A stretch of 64,000 bases of DNA. Origin: Sanderia malayensis. Lineage: Eukaryota; Cnidaria; Scyphozoa; Semaeostomeae; Pelagiidae. Location of the stretch: positions 186,001-250,000 of the forward strand of contig RQOL01000498.1 in NCBI GenBank assembly GCA_013076295.1, given 5' to 3'. Both the position numbers and the translations under genes were made by a program. Under the pieces are notes generated by a model. The model worked only from the letters and a program-made list of their open reading frames with translations, had not been told where the DNA came from and made no database searches. Within the stretch, counting starts at the first letter, position 1, and every line of letters starts with the position of its first letter. Positions 49,728 to 60,957 of this stretch are shown piece after piece.

Positions 49728-50640
49728 ATAAAGTTCCGAAGAACTGCCTTGTCTCCTTGTCGTAGTTCATTGCCAGGAGTTGCCAGACTGAGAGGTATAG
49801 TAGTCAAGGGAAACGCAAATGCTTCTTCCATAGACGCTGCTTTTCCTACCAATAAACCAAAGGCTTGACGGTCTTCTTTCAATACTGAGACAGCACTTGG
49901 TGTCTTTTTGGGTTTTTCCATGCCCGTTTGCAACTTTACTCTCTTTATGGGAGAAAAGTAACTTTCATTGCCATCAACGAGGCGATTCTGAATAAACTCC
50001 TTCAGCTTTTTATCACCAATTTCAGGGGCGTGAAGTACGTCATTGATAACTTTGGCATCAACTTCAGCTCCGGTACATATGACTTTTGCCGGGCAATCTG
50101 AGAAGGGATCGCACTTGTATAAGCGAAGCTTATCTTTAAGTGCATTAACATTCTTCAGGTGGTTACTCTTTCCCGAGTCAGTTTGTTCCTTATGTGTTGA
50201 CGAAGTCTTCACCCGTAACTTGTCTCGAATTGCTGTTCTTAACTTGGCATGTATATGAACTGTCTTGATCCATTTGTTTGTAGTATCTACATTCGTGCTG
50301 TACCCAGATCTAAATGGGCCAGCTGTTCCCTTTGTTTCTCTATTAAAATACTCGGTTACTAAATCGCCGTGAACTGTTGCAAATTTTTCACCAGAATAGT
50401 TGGCACCGAATCCGCCGATTCGTAAATCTTCATAGGCTGCATTGTTACTTGATTTAAGATCACACAACATAACATGCTGATATGACAAGTAACGCGAATA
50501 ATTCTGGTGGTCAAATGCAAACACAAACCTTAGCATATTTGAGCTGCTAATAGGTGTCAAAAGTGATAAGGATTTCGAATAACAAATACCAACCCTATTA
50601 TCAGAGGAATAGCCGCGGAAGCAGTTAAAAAATGAATCTT
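49728..50640 (-). CDS. unknown ORF next to the gap
   Basis: A long minus-strand frame, open from about 50640 to the gap, about 300 residues. It includes FVFAFDHQNYSRYLSYQHVM, a GYSTNVDTTNKW block, and a lysine-rich C-terminal half (SPIKRVKLQTGMEKPKKTP). There is no convincing ATG at the start: the first methionine in frame is in SSSNMLRF, so this may be an internal exon. I recall similar proteins in multiple copies in aquatic invertebrates, which would suggest a transposon-associated protein, but I cannot name a domain. The C-terminus is lost in the gap. Confidence 0.5.
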
Positions 50641-50962
50641 AAAAATACCAAATATAGATTATGACGTCATCACTAAAAATGCAGATGTCAGCAAAAATAC
50701 TTGTTATATATATCATTCGAAAGAGGAGCTAAAACTGAGTCTTGCTGTGCTATTCCGGTCCATGTACACCCAGCCATATCCAAATAATGCAGGTTTAAAG
50801 TTTGAATTTGACCGTTAAATTACCTCATCAATCACGTGACAATGGAGCATTTTTCGAAAAGTCACCTGGCAGATTCTGAAAGCCCATGAAAAATACTACT
50901 AGAATCAGTCGAGTTCTCACTGGTTAGGCCGAATGGTAGATGGTTAGAGCATATGCCCTGTC
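50641..50962. other. non-coding interval left of the inverted element copy
   Basis: No gene seen. Similarity to the Rep/DDE element begins abruptly at about 50963. Confidence 0.4.
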
Positions 50963-51063
50963 TAAAAGTGGAAAATAGACAAAGCAATTCTTTCACTTCC
51001 CAAACGTACAGCCGACATAGTTGCATCAAAAGGGAGATGACTGAAATATTAACATTAACGTAG
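50963..51063 (+). pseudogene. C-terminal remnant of a Tc1/mariner transposase
   Basis: Encodes KWKIDKAILSLPKR on the + strand, matching the last residues of the transposase at 61308-62387, then a stop. Everything upstream is missing. Confidence 0.8.
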
Positions 51064-51196
51064 AGCACTAACGATTGACAGCAAATGTAATGTTTTCAAT
51101 GTATCTGTATCTATACGAACACAACAAAACGAATTATTTCATGATTATGACCACTGCTACGGGATTCTAATTTAGTCTGCCCAACGAATAACACAC

Positions 51197-51407
51197 GGTT
51201 AAGGGACGATTAACGGACGGGACGGATAACATCATAGTCTATAGTTATTCAGTACAAAATTCCACAATTAACACGGTCAACGGCAATTATTATAAAATAT
51301 TAGTTATAATATTTATAAGAATATGCCGTTAACTGTGTTATTCGTCAAATTTAGTACTGAATAGCTATAGACTATGGTGTTATCTGTCTATTAATCGTCT
51401 GTTAACC
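51197..51407. repeat. palindrome in the inverted element copy
   Basis: Counterpart of 60958-61163, with ggttaa...gttaacc arms and an AT-rich apex (aaaatattagttataatatt). The arms carry more mismatches than the right copy. Confidence 0.85.
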
Positions 51408-51633
51408 ATCCATTGTTCACATGATTCCAAGTATTAAACATGGTGGGTGGTGCCACATTATGGGCGTTTAGTATGTGTCACTGATGGAAGTGACCTTAGG
51501 ATGCTAAAATTAAACTGTCATGCTCAACAAGGGTGATATTCCACTGCCTGTTTGTTTATGCCCTTGTCGCTGCATCGGTGCATGTTCCCTGAAACAAAAT
51601 TTGCATTTCTCAGAAGAGCCAAATAATTTGTGT

Positions 51634-52409
51634 GCGTTGAAACTGTTCATTTTAAAATGGATCACTATGATTTCGAATTGAAACAAATCTAATAACGTAC
51701 AGTAGGGCAGATTTGACGAAGTTTCCCCGCAGGGAATCATTTGGAAAGTCTGTTGTGGAGGCTTTTACTCATAATGAATCTTGCGTGAGTGTGGCTCATT
51801 GGGTGTGTAGTCAAGAGAAACATCAGGATGGGGAAGAGCACTATCCTGTTGCAATAAAGTTGACAGGAAACAAGCGATGGAAATCGGCTAAGATGTTCCT
51901 GTTAGATAGATTTGGGATTTCAGTGCATTTCTCCAATCGTCATGACAATTATTACACTGCCTACTCGTATGCAGTGAAGTCAGACAATAATGCATTCCAT
52001 AGCGAGAACCACCCAAACTTATCACATTCCCCAAAGACAAAATCGGGCACGATGGCCAGGCGAAGGTCAAAGGCGGAGAATCAAGCTTGCTTCCAGCTCT
52101 ACCAAATCCGTCTATGTAGCTCAGAGAAAGCGCAGAATTTCCAATTTGGAAGTCTCAGATATTGTCCTGAAGAACAAAATCAGAAAAGGCGTGGCACTAC
52201 TGGCTCTTGCCAACGAGCAAAAAGTAGAAGGCAAGACTGATTTGGCTGAGTGGGTGTTAAGTCGTCAAGCAAAAGCCAGGGCAGAGCTGATCTCTTCCAC
52301 TTGGGGAATGCAAGAAGCCTCTGCTAAGTTGTTGCGCCAGCAGACAAAAAGATTGAACGTGATTGCACAAGCTGTACAAAAGCTAGTATTACTCGGCTCT
52401 GAAATGTGA
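51634..52409 (+). pseudogene. broken Rep gene (HUH damaged, helicase deleted)
   Basis: Same protein as the Rep at 59356-60735, with four lesions. About 22 bases are lost near 51685, which removes the link to the start. The second histidine of the HUH motif is proline (HYP, near 51839). An 8-base deletion near 52085 shifts the frame. About 570 bases covering the whole SF3 helicase domain are missing near 52380, so QAVQK is joined directly to LVLLGSEM. It cannot be functional. The shared ends show that it derives from the full-length form. Confidence 0.85.
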
Positions 52410-52824
52410 TTAACTGATGGACTATATGATTAGTAACAGATAGAAAAACTTGAAATTATGAATTCTTACTTTATCCCTCAAACTTGGCGCAGCGCTTCAC
52501 TTTGATGGAGTAATTTAATTTTAATCATATGTTTGGCATCAATTTGGCATCTGAGCACAGAAAAAAATAGAAAAAAGTTATGATGTGACTTGTTCAAGCA
52601 CAATTGTAAATTATCTATAAACACAAATGCCTAACACACCTTTTTCAGCCCCATAATGTTCCCCACATAAAGTGAGCCTCGTTTTCAATGTCTGTGACGT
52701 CACAAAAGCTAATTAGCATTAGTTACACCATTTTGAGCACCAGATTCGAACTCAGCGGGTTGAAATTGTCCATAATATATAAAATCAGGCATGCCGGGCT
52801 GATATTCTTTAATTTCCACCAAAG

Positions 52825-53088
52825 ACAATCATTGACAGAACGTCTTGAGACAATGAAATATTTTCATCACTTTTCAATGAGAAACGCAATTTCCTTCCAA
52901 AATACAGAGCCACCCCCTCCCCCAAATCAATGTTGCTATTTTTGATGGACAGGTTTATCAGGGAGTGCTAAAAACACTTTCCAAACATCCTCAGCATTGA
53001 ATAGGGGGTGCGGGGGTCGATTTTTTCGGGACATGTGAGAAAATTCAGGGCATTCTTTTACTGTCTCACACCTTATGGCGAGGATTGT
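52825..53088 (+). repeat. terminal repeat of the inverted element copy
   Basis: Reverse complement of the 266-bp terminal repeat at 58675-58940, with scattered substitutions. Edges ACAATC and GATTGT. Confidence 0.85.
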
Positions 53089-54309
53089 GGGTTTCTTATA
53101 AAGAAAACGTGTAATACTGAAGGTATGCTAGCAAAGTATTATGTCCTGCTACTAAATCATTGTTATTTTTTTAAAACGGATGGTTTAATCTCAATACCCC
53201 AAGTCCTCGAATCGCCCCCCTCGAATAAGCTCCATTGTTAATTACAATTCTTATCAAACCTTTTAGGGTTTCCTTGTATTTGCAATGTCCTCCCATTGAT
53301 TATTTCATACTTATATATCATGTATATATAGTATGAAATATGGTATTGAAAATGACATTTTTATGTATCATGTTTCAAGTAATTTTATAGCTAAGTCCCT
53401 AAGCTTATGGTAACACTTTTTATGCTATTACCAAGTAAGAATATGCTGCTAATTTTGTTTACACTGTAGCTGCTTTTATGCATTTTCATTTTCTGCTTCA
53501 TTGTTTTATTACGTGTTATTTTACTTTGGATTTGAGTTTGTAGACAATGTGTTCAAATTGAGCATAAAAATTTATTGTTCAACTATTCAATTGTTTCTCA
53601 CGCCAAGTTTTTATTCATGTTTGCCGTTGTATCAGTCGCCAAATGTATTTGATTTATGCCCTTTTACTGGAAGCGGTTAGCGTTTTTGCTGCCTTCAGTG
53701 TATGAGCTGGCTGAAGATTCAATGGATGAAGAATAGGTTACTGTAAAGCAAATGAGTACCTTGCAAAATTTGTGTAAAATTTACTTGCTTATTTCCGTTT
53801 GCTGGATGGCACGTCATGCATTTATCTGTGTGCATATTGTAATTAGTGGGTTATAGCCCATGTCAGCATATGGGCTATAAACAAAATTAAACCAACTGGT
53901 GGTTAAGCGTCTTGAATGAAAATTAACAGTATTTTAATTACTGTTATCGAATTTAATTTGGCTTGTTACTTAGCAGTAGAAGTAGATCGAAAATAGGAGT
54001 TTCATGCCATGGGCATATGATAAAATAACAAACTGCATTTTGGGCGCAGCAAAATACCATAAATCATAATTTAGACCCTTGGGAGCTTTACTATTGAAAA
54101 ATACTATTGTTGGAATATTTTCAAACAAGACGGAATTGAATAAAAGTTTTGTTTTCCCAGATGAGGCTTATTTACGTGGCACGGGGTCGGGAATGGCAAT
54201 TTTAAACTTATTGGTAACAAATTTCGGAAAGAGATTTCTCATTGTACCCTTCAAAAGTTTAAGAAAGCTCCAAAATGCTTACTAACCATTATTGCCAACA
54301 AAACACTGG
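53089..54309. other. AT-rich interval without a gene
   Basis: No open frame or repeat I can support. ATATAT-rich near 53318-53332. Confidence 0.4.
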
Positions 54310-54778
54310 ATTTATTTATTTATCCCTACTTGTTTGTTGACTAAAATTTGCTTGAATGTTTGAAAATCCAATGTAAAAGTGAAATGTAAAAATCTTGTTT
54401 TTTGCACTGCGTGCATTTTTTGGAAGTGTTACAGGGCATGTTTCAAACATTTTCCCAATAACCCAAACCCCCTTCGCCCGTATGGTTGACTTTGCTTCGC
54501 GGTCAATACACAAAGGCCCCGTTGTACTAAGTTCCTGAGGGCCCCAAGTATCTCCATTACGGCACTGATGGGACAAAGTTGATGCGCATTTTTTGCATTT
54601 CTATTGTAAGAAACCAACCTTGGGGTAAATGCTAATTTTCCTAAATTTTTGCTACATTTTAGTACGAAAATGTTCTCAAACACATTTTAATAATTCAAAT
54701 AGTAACGAGCCGCCTCTTTTATGAAAAGTGGTCTAAGTGTCACAGAGAATAATTTTCAATCCTATCCATATCATTGTC

Positions 54779-57700
54779 CTAACTGATGTTGTCAGTGGCG
54801 AACATTATGGGGAAGTGTGTGACACCCCCCCCCCTCAATATTTCCTGACTCGGTCTGGAAATTTTGATATGCTTAACAAATATTGTCCCTGAGCATACTA
54901 AAAGGCCGCATCGTTTAGAACAATGCAATACAAAAGAGATTGTTTGCATATCATTGTTCCATTGTTGCAGAAATTGGTCTTTCAAAACAAATTTAACTCT
55001 ATTTACAATGCTACGTAATTGGGTATCTGTCGGTGACTCCCAAACATTGGACATGCCACAGCTATCAAGAATGTTTTTCACGGATTTCATCCACCTTATG
55101 TTTTCATAATTAGATAACAAATTATTGTAAAGACTGAGGGAAATTTTAGTTTCCTTTCCTCTTAGCATTTTAACCCAAAAGCTAATCATCCTAATTTTTA
55201 TTGTAATTGAAACAGGGTAACGTCCTAGCTCCCCATACGCCATATCTTTAAGAGTCGATTTTTGTAAGTTTAAGATTAATTTATAATACTGAATTTCTAA
55301 CTCGTCTATCATATTTGTATTTTCTAAACCCCATACTTCTGCCCCATACGTTATTATAGGTAGAACCAGCGAATCGAATAGTTTTAATTGAAGATCAACA
55401 GGCATGGTAGTCATTCTCGCTTTTGAAACAATATATCTCATCGCCTTATTAGCCTGTGTTTTCAATAACTTCATTACACTTAAAAACCTCCCATTACTTT
55501 TAAAAGTAACCCCAAGATACTTGAACTCGTTTACTATATCTAAATCTTTCCATTGACACAAAATTTTAATTTTTTGCTCCACCTGCCACTTCTGGAAAAA
55601 GTCATAACCTTAGATTTCCCAATGTTAACTTTTAGTTTCCAACTGTTACTGTAATTTTCTAGATTGTTCAAAGAGTTTTGCAGTGATTCAGGTGATGTAG
55701 CGAAAAGAACAGTATCATCAGCATATAACAGACTGAAAAGTTGTAATGTAATACTGTCGAATTCTAGTAAAAGCCATCTGACGCTGATTGTTCTAAAGAA
55801 GCCTCCAAATCATTTAAGAAAATCGAGAAAAGCAGAGGTGAAAGGTTCTCCCCTCGTCTAACACCAGAATTACAGAAAAAGCTCTCACTATAATCATTAT
55901 TCTTAGCTACCATGGACTTAATGCCTTTATACATGTTCACAATTACGGAAAGACATTTTCCCTTGATACCATTATTAATCAATTTCATCCAAAGACCACT
56001 CCTCCAAACAGTGTCAAAAGCTTTCTCATAATCAATGAAGGCGCAGTATAGTTTCTTTCCCTTGCTGAGGAAATATTCAGCAATAAGGTGAAGGTTCAAT
56101 ATATGATCAGTTGTAGAATAGCCATGTCGAAAACCAGCTTGATTTTCAAGTAGTAAACTATTAGTTTCTAAAAAGCTTGATAACCTTTTATTTAGAATCC
56201 CAGTAAACACTTTTCCAAGACAACTTACCAGAGTAATGCCTCTATAGTTTCCTGGATCCTCCTTTGATCCTTTGTTTTTATAAATGGGTTTTATTATACC
56301 TACAAGCCATACCTCAGGAAAAATACCGACATCAAATATCAAATTAAAGATTATAATCAATGTTTTAACTATTTTATCTATACCATATTTTAGAAATTCA
56401 TTTAAGACACCGTCTACGCCAGATGCTTTATTATTTTTTAACTTTTTAACAACAGCTCTAATTTCATCTTCACTAATGGCCATGTTAAGTGTATTTTCCT
56501 CATCTTCTCCTGTTGTTGTTGACTGATTTAACTCTGTGTCGTTAATATGTTCATCATTTAAACCTTCATTCAGTTTTTTAAAATGTAAATATAGAGAATC
56601 CAATGATATTTTATCTGTTGGGCTTTCCTTTTTTCCCTTAATGATTCTCCAAAAATCCTGCGGATTTTTTGCACTGAGCTTTCTAAGTTTATCATTAAAT
56701 TTGACATTGAACTTTTTCTTAAATTTATTTAATGTTCTTTTATATTCTTTTTTAACATTATTCATCTTTTTGCGATTATTAGCATTTGGCTTTGACAAAT
56801 AAGATCTCCTATGCCTTGTGAAACAATTTTTCTTGTTTCTACATTCTTTCCCAAACCAAGGTTTATCGTTTGGTCTAAAATTACCCCATTGCTTTACTGG
56901 GAAAGTATTTTTAGCACTACCTATAAGCAATTCATTAAGACAGTTTATAGCATCATCAATTAGCTTTTTAGAATCCTTATCATCGATTTTAGAAGTATCT
57001 TGCTCCTTTATTGTTTTGTCAATTCCGTCAAGTTTTGTGGCATCAATATCATCATTAAATTTTAAAATAACACCTTCATTCCAATCCTTAACTATATGTT
57101 TTGATTTCAGACTATTACCAGGGTTACCTGTACTGGTATTGTTTTGCAGTTCACTTTCAGTATCTGGATTTTGTTCACAGTAATTTTTGAAAACTATTTC
57201 AAGTGAGTTATGGACATCTGAGAACAGAGGGTTAAAATCACAAATCTTAAATTCACGACATGCGCAAAGCACCTCGGCACTACCTATTGCATAATCAACT
57301 ACTGAAATATCATGACAAGTTGTTTTCCCAACCCCTGCATCCTTGCCTACTCCTCCATTCATGATAAAAAGATCACAGTTTCTACAAAGATTGATTAGAT
57401 TATCCCCATGGCTATTCTTCATTTTATCCTGTGAGGCTCTGGCAAGAGGTATATTAGACTCAATCAATTTTCTAGTACTAACTCTAGTATTATCTGGTAA
57501 ATCATTTGCCTCTATGCCTGTGTATTCCAAAACACTATCATCAAACTCAACAAAATCTGTTAAATCCTTTGTTCTTGCATTAAAATCTCCTGCAAGCAGA
57601 ATATCAAATTCCTTATTCTTTAAGATGGCAATTTCTCGCTCTAAAATTTCAAACATTTCATCATCGTAATAATTAGAACCGATCGGTGGGATATATACAA

Positions 57701-58022
57701 AACCTATTGCAATTTTTTGTGCATTCCCAAATTGTTTTGTTTTCTCCTTCAACCACACTACCATGGCTGTACTCTTATGGAGCTCTATATTGTCACTTAC
57801 AGTATCTCGTATTGCAACATAAATTCCACCTGACCTTGTTCTCTTTTTGCATTTTCTGTTTGCCATGAAAGTGGTTTTAAAGCCTGTTAAATTAAACTGG
57901 TCAAAATCATCTGCTTTAGATTCACCAAATGCTATAATATCATAGTTTGAAATTAACTCTTGGAATTCAGGGGTTTCAACCTTATTCCGTAACCCATTAA
58001 CATTAACGAATAATATTTTCAA
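54779..58022 (-). pseudogene. LINE ORF2: endonuclease and reverse transcriptase, two frameshifts
   Basis: The ATG at 58022 opens the endonuclease (MKILFVNVNGLRNKV, then FGESKADDF and LLAGDFNART). The RT follows with NYRGITLVSCLGKVF, FIDYEKAFDTVW (first catalytic Asp) and SGVRRGENLSPLLFSIF. The frame is lost near 55765; the YADD motif (LLYADDTVLFA) lies just downstream in another frame (near 55712-55745), and the frame changes again near 55545 before FKYLGVTFKSNGRF. It would copy its own RNA at nicked DNA; this copy is inactive. Extra stretches between endonuclease and RT are lysine- and asparagine-rich. Confidence 0.9.
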
Positions 58023-58091
58023 ATTAGAAACAGCGTTACTGCCTATTACATTTTTAGAGTTTGAATTTTGCTCACCAAATCGTTCATGACA

Positions 58092-58342
58092 TCCTTACTC
58101 GCTTTGACCTTCAAGAACCACCATTTTGTCATCAATGAAGAGCCTGTCTGCATTTAATCTTACCTTTCTTCCATTCTGCTTGGCATCTTTGAAAAGTGGC
58201 CATAATTTTTTCCTTCGCTCTTAAACCTCTGGTGGGAATTGCTCTGCCACGCTTATGCTTGTTCCGGCAAGACGTTTGGCAGAATACTTAACTTTTTCCT
58301 TTACTTTAAAACTTGAAAACTTGGCAATGATTGGCCTTGCTC
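58092..58342 (-). pseudogene. LINE ORF1 C-terminal domain remnant
   Basis: Minus-strand frame with RPIIAKFSSFKVKEKV, EQFPPEV-stop-ERRKKLWPLFKDA and RLFIDDKMVVLEG, ending about 70 bases upstream of ORF2. This pattern (R-P-hh-KF, then KLWP-h-AK, then h-DD/DG) resembles the C-terminal RNA-binding domain of L1-type ORF1p. One in-frame stop and the missing N-terminus make it a remnant. Confidence 0.65.
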
Positions 58343-58455
58343 CTATAATACATCATGTTTGCCCTTGGCGTTTCTGCATACATCACAATACAAAACGTGT
58401 CATAAAAACGTGTCAAATTTGAAAATAAAAAGAATTATAAAGGCCTTCAACATAC

Positions 58456-58573
58456 TTTCAGGTAACATGTGTTTTGTTGTGCTTCCAAGTCGTGACATAA
58501 AACTATTGACCTATTCAGTCTCTTCTCCTGTAGACCTGGCTGCTCCTTCTTGCCATTCTCCATCCCATGATAC
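58456..58573 (-). pseudogene. KDZ transposase exon D, on the far side of the insertion
   Basis: Acceptor GCTAG|GTATC and donor GAAA|GTATG. It reads VSWDGEWQEGAARSTGEETE, then a TAG, then VNSFMSRLGSTTKHM. The W-x-G-x-W-Q-E-G...TGEE...SRxGxTTK pattern is the conserved block that follows MHAK...CQ in KDZ (Kyakuja-Dileera-Zisupton) transposases. Phase 0 matches the end of the exon at 62888, so the two were neighbours before the 4.2-kb element inserted in the intron. Confidence 0.75.
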
Positions 58574-58674
58574 CTAGCAAAAAATGCAAGTAGGATAACT
58601 AACTCTGTAAATGTAACTCAATTTAAGCAACAAAACTAGCATGTTGTGACAATGTGCAGTGATTTTTTCTAACT

Positions 58675-58940
58675 ACAATCCTCGCCATAAGGTGTGAGAC
58701 AGTAAAAGAATGCTCTGAATTTTCTCACATGTCCCGAAAAAAATCGACCCCCCACCCCCTATTCAATGTTGAGGATGTTTGGAAAGTGTTTTTAGCACTC
58801 CCTGATAAACCTGTCCATCAAAAATAGCAACATTGATTTGGGGGGAGGGGGGTGGCTCTGTATTTTGGAAGAAAATTTTGTTTCTCATTGAAAAGTGATG
58901 AAAATTTTTCATTGTCTCAAGACCTTCTGTCAATGATTGT
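58675..58940. repeat. 266-bp terminal direct repeat, left copy
   Basis: Starts ACAATCCTCGCC and ends CAATGATTGT. By eye it is identical to 62598-62863. Its own two edges are imperfect inverted repeats of each other. Contains a G-rich tract (ggggggaggggggtgg) near 58840-58855. Confidence 0.9.
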
Positions 58941-59355
58941 CTTTGGTGGAAATTAAAGAATATCTGGTCGGCATGCCTGATTTTATATATTATGGGCAAT
59001 TTTAACCCGCTGAGTTCGAATCTGGTGCTCAAAATGGTGTAACTAATGCTAATTAGCTTTTGTGACGTCACAGACATTGAAAACGAGGCTCATTTTCTGT
59101 GGGGTACATTATTGGGCTGAAAAAGGTGTGTTAGGCATTTGTGTTTATAGATAATTTACAATTGTGCTTGAACAAGTCACATCATAACTTTTTTCTATTT
59201 TTCTCTGTGCCCAGATGGCAATTTTTTGCCAAACATATGATTACAATTAAATTACTCCATCAAAGTGCAGCGCTGCGCCAAGTTTGAGGAATAAAGTAAG
59301 AATTCATAATTTCATGTTTTTCTATCTGTTACTAATCATATAGTCCATCAACTAT

Positions 59356-60735
59356 TCACATTTCAGAGCCGAGTAATACTAGCTCAGAGAAACAGTGTCC
59401 ACAAGCATTAATTTCCTTCTGATCTTGAATAGCTATCTGTTGGGTAAACTCAAAAATCCTCCATCGTGCTTGCATCATTTCTGTTTCTCGGGGGTCTCTT
59501 GAGTTATACTTCCCAACAAATTCAATTGCACCTTTGCTAGTGGCAAATACTGGTGTATCTTGCTCCAAATAAATGTCCTGTGCATACTGCGACTTTGGAG
59601 CAGGAAAATGCACGGCTTGCCCCTCTAAAAGAAGAAGCAGATCCTTCCACACGATCAATTCATTTGACCATCTGAAGTCATTCATCAGAATGATCTCCGC
59701 TTCTTCCACTCCTATCCACGCATACGAGGTGGTAGCAGGATTTGAAAATGTTGCATAAAGCAATTTCAAAGGCTCTAGCATAAATGTTTTGCCACAATTT
59801 GCCGGCCGAATAATCAAAATGTTTCTATTTTTTCCCCGCCCTTTCTCTAATAACGCCCTCAAAGCATCAGCAAATACGTAAGGGTGAATGTGGTTGCTTC
59901 GCAGAAGTTCCTTTGCAGCATTCAGGCAATTTCCGTTGCAGCCTGAGATACACTCTTTTTGTACAGCTTGTGCAATCACGTCCAATCTTTTTGTCTGCTG
60001 GCGCAACAACTTAGCAGAGGCTTCTTGCATTCCCCAAGTGGAAGAGATCAGCTCTGCCCTGGCTTTTGCTTGATGACTTAACACCCACTCAGCCAAATCA
60101 TTCTTGCCTTCTACTTTTTGCTCGTTGGCAAGAGCCAGTAGTGCCAAGTCTTTTCTGATTTTGTTCTTCAGGACAATATCTGAGACTTCCAAATTGGAAA
60201 TTCTGCGCTTTCTGTGAGGTACATAGACGGATTTGGTAGAGCTGGAAGCAAGCTTGCCCTCTTGATTCTCCGCCTTTGACCTTCGCCTGGCTATCGTGCC
60301 CGATTTTGTCTTCGGGGAATGTGATAAGTTTGGGTGGTTCTCGCTATGGAATGCATTATTGTCTGACTTCACTGCGTACGAGTAGGCAGTGTAATAATTG
60401 TCATGACGATTGGAGAAATGCACCGAAATCCCAAATCTATCTAACAGGAACATCTTAGCCGATTTCCATCGCTTGTTTCCTGTCAACTTTATTGCAACAT
60501 GATAGTGCTCTTCCCCATCCTGATGTTTCTCTTGACTACACACCCAATGAGCCACACTCACGCGAGATTCGTTATGAGTAAAAGCCTCCACAACAGACTT
60601 TCCAAATGATTCCCTGCTGGGAAACTTCGTCAAATCTGCCCTACTGTACGTTATTAGATACGTACTGCGCACAACCTTGAATTTCAATTCGAAATCACAG
60701 TGATCCATTTTAAAAAGAACAGTTTCAACGCACAC
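59356..60735 (-). CDS. Rep-like protein: HUH endonuclease plus SF3-like helicase
   Basis: 459 residues, uninterrupted. HUH nuclease: motif I LITYSRAD (27-34), motif II HYH (77-79), motif III YAVK with Tyr120 and Lys123. After a basic linker (147-180) come cysteines C262/C266/C270. The SF3-like helicase has a P-loop RPANCGKTF (310-318), a Walker B-like IILMNDF (348-354) and a motif C region TPVFATS (394-400); CGHC (445-448) may bind zinc. This is the domain order of CRESS-DNA virus and parvovirus-type Reps, which nick an origin hairpin and unwind DNA. Odd: the first P-loop Gly is Arg. I recall similar proteins repeated in aquatic invertebrate genomes. The start could instead be Met10. Confidence 0.85.
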   Translation of the reverse strand: MCVETVLFKMDHCDFELKFKVVRSTYLITYSRADLTKFPSRESFGKSVVEAFTHNESRVSVAHWVCSQEKHQDGEEHYHVAIKLTGNKRWKSAKMFLLDRFGISVHFSNRHDNYYTAYSYAVKSDNNAFHSENHPNLSHSPKTKSGTIARRRSKAENQEGKLASSSTKSVYVPHRKRRISNLEVSDIVLKNKIRKDLALLALANEQKVEGKNDLAEWVLSHQAKARAELISSTWGMQEASAKLLRQQTKRLDVIAQAVQKECISGCNGNCLNAAKELLRSNHIHPYVFADALRALLEKGRGKNRNILIIRPANCGKTFMLEPLKLLYATFSNPATTSYAWIGVEEAEIILMNDFRWSNELIVWKDLLLLLEGQAVHFPAPKSQYAQDIYLEQDTPVFATSKGAIEFVGKYNSRDPRETEMMQARWRIFEFTQQIAIQDQKEINACGHCFSELVLLGSEM

Positions 60736-60957
60736 AAATTATTTGGCTCTTCTGAGAAATGCAAGTTTTGTTTGAGGGAACATGCACTGATGCAGCGACA
60801 AGGACATAAACAAACAGACAGTGGAATATCACCCCTGCTGAGCATGACAGTTTAATTTTAGCATCCTAAGGTCATTTCAATCAGTGACACATACTAAACG
60901 TCCATAATGTGGCACCACCCACCATGTTTAATACTTGGAATCGTGTGAACAATGGAT

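Larger units (their letters stand above)
50963..53088 (+). mobile_element. truncated inverted copy of the Rep/DDE element
   Basis: Collinear, in opposite orientation, with 58675 to about 61385. It contains the last ~70 bases of the transposase, the palindrome (51197-51407), a broken Rep gene and the terminal 264-bp repeat (52825-53088). The transposase 5' portion and left terminus are missing. The right end reads GGATTGT followed by GGG rather than AGT-TA, so no target duplication can be scored. It shows that the gene order is a property of an element family and not a chance juxtaposition. Confidence 0.85.
54310..58345 (-). mobile_element. APE-type non-LTR retrotransposon (LINE), 5' truncated
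   Basis: Minus-strand element with the end of an ORF1, then an ORF2 with apurinic-like endonuclease and reverse transcriptase, and a 3' region ending near a TAAATAAATAAAT tail (about 54310-54322), typical of non-LTR elements. The 5' end stops at about 58345, shortly after a KDZ exon. The ORF1 C-terminal type recalls L1-like ORF1p; clade assignment is uncertain. Confidence 0.8.

Noticed and set aside
49312..49868. Open frames running through the N stretch
   Set aside because: They join unrelated sequence across an unsized gap and are artefacts.
50915..50965. tRNA-like stretch (tggttagagcatatgccc)
   Set aside because: Resembles an A-box, but no cloverleaf, anticodon stem or B-box could be formed.
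56284..57868. Plus-strand frames within the LINE
   Set aside because: Antisense to ORF2, lysine-rich codons read backwards; no motifs.
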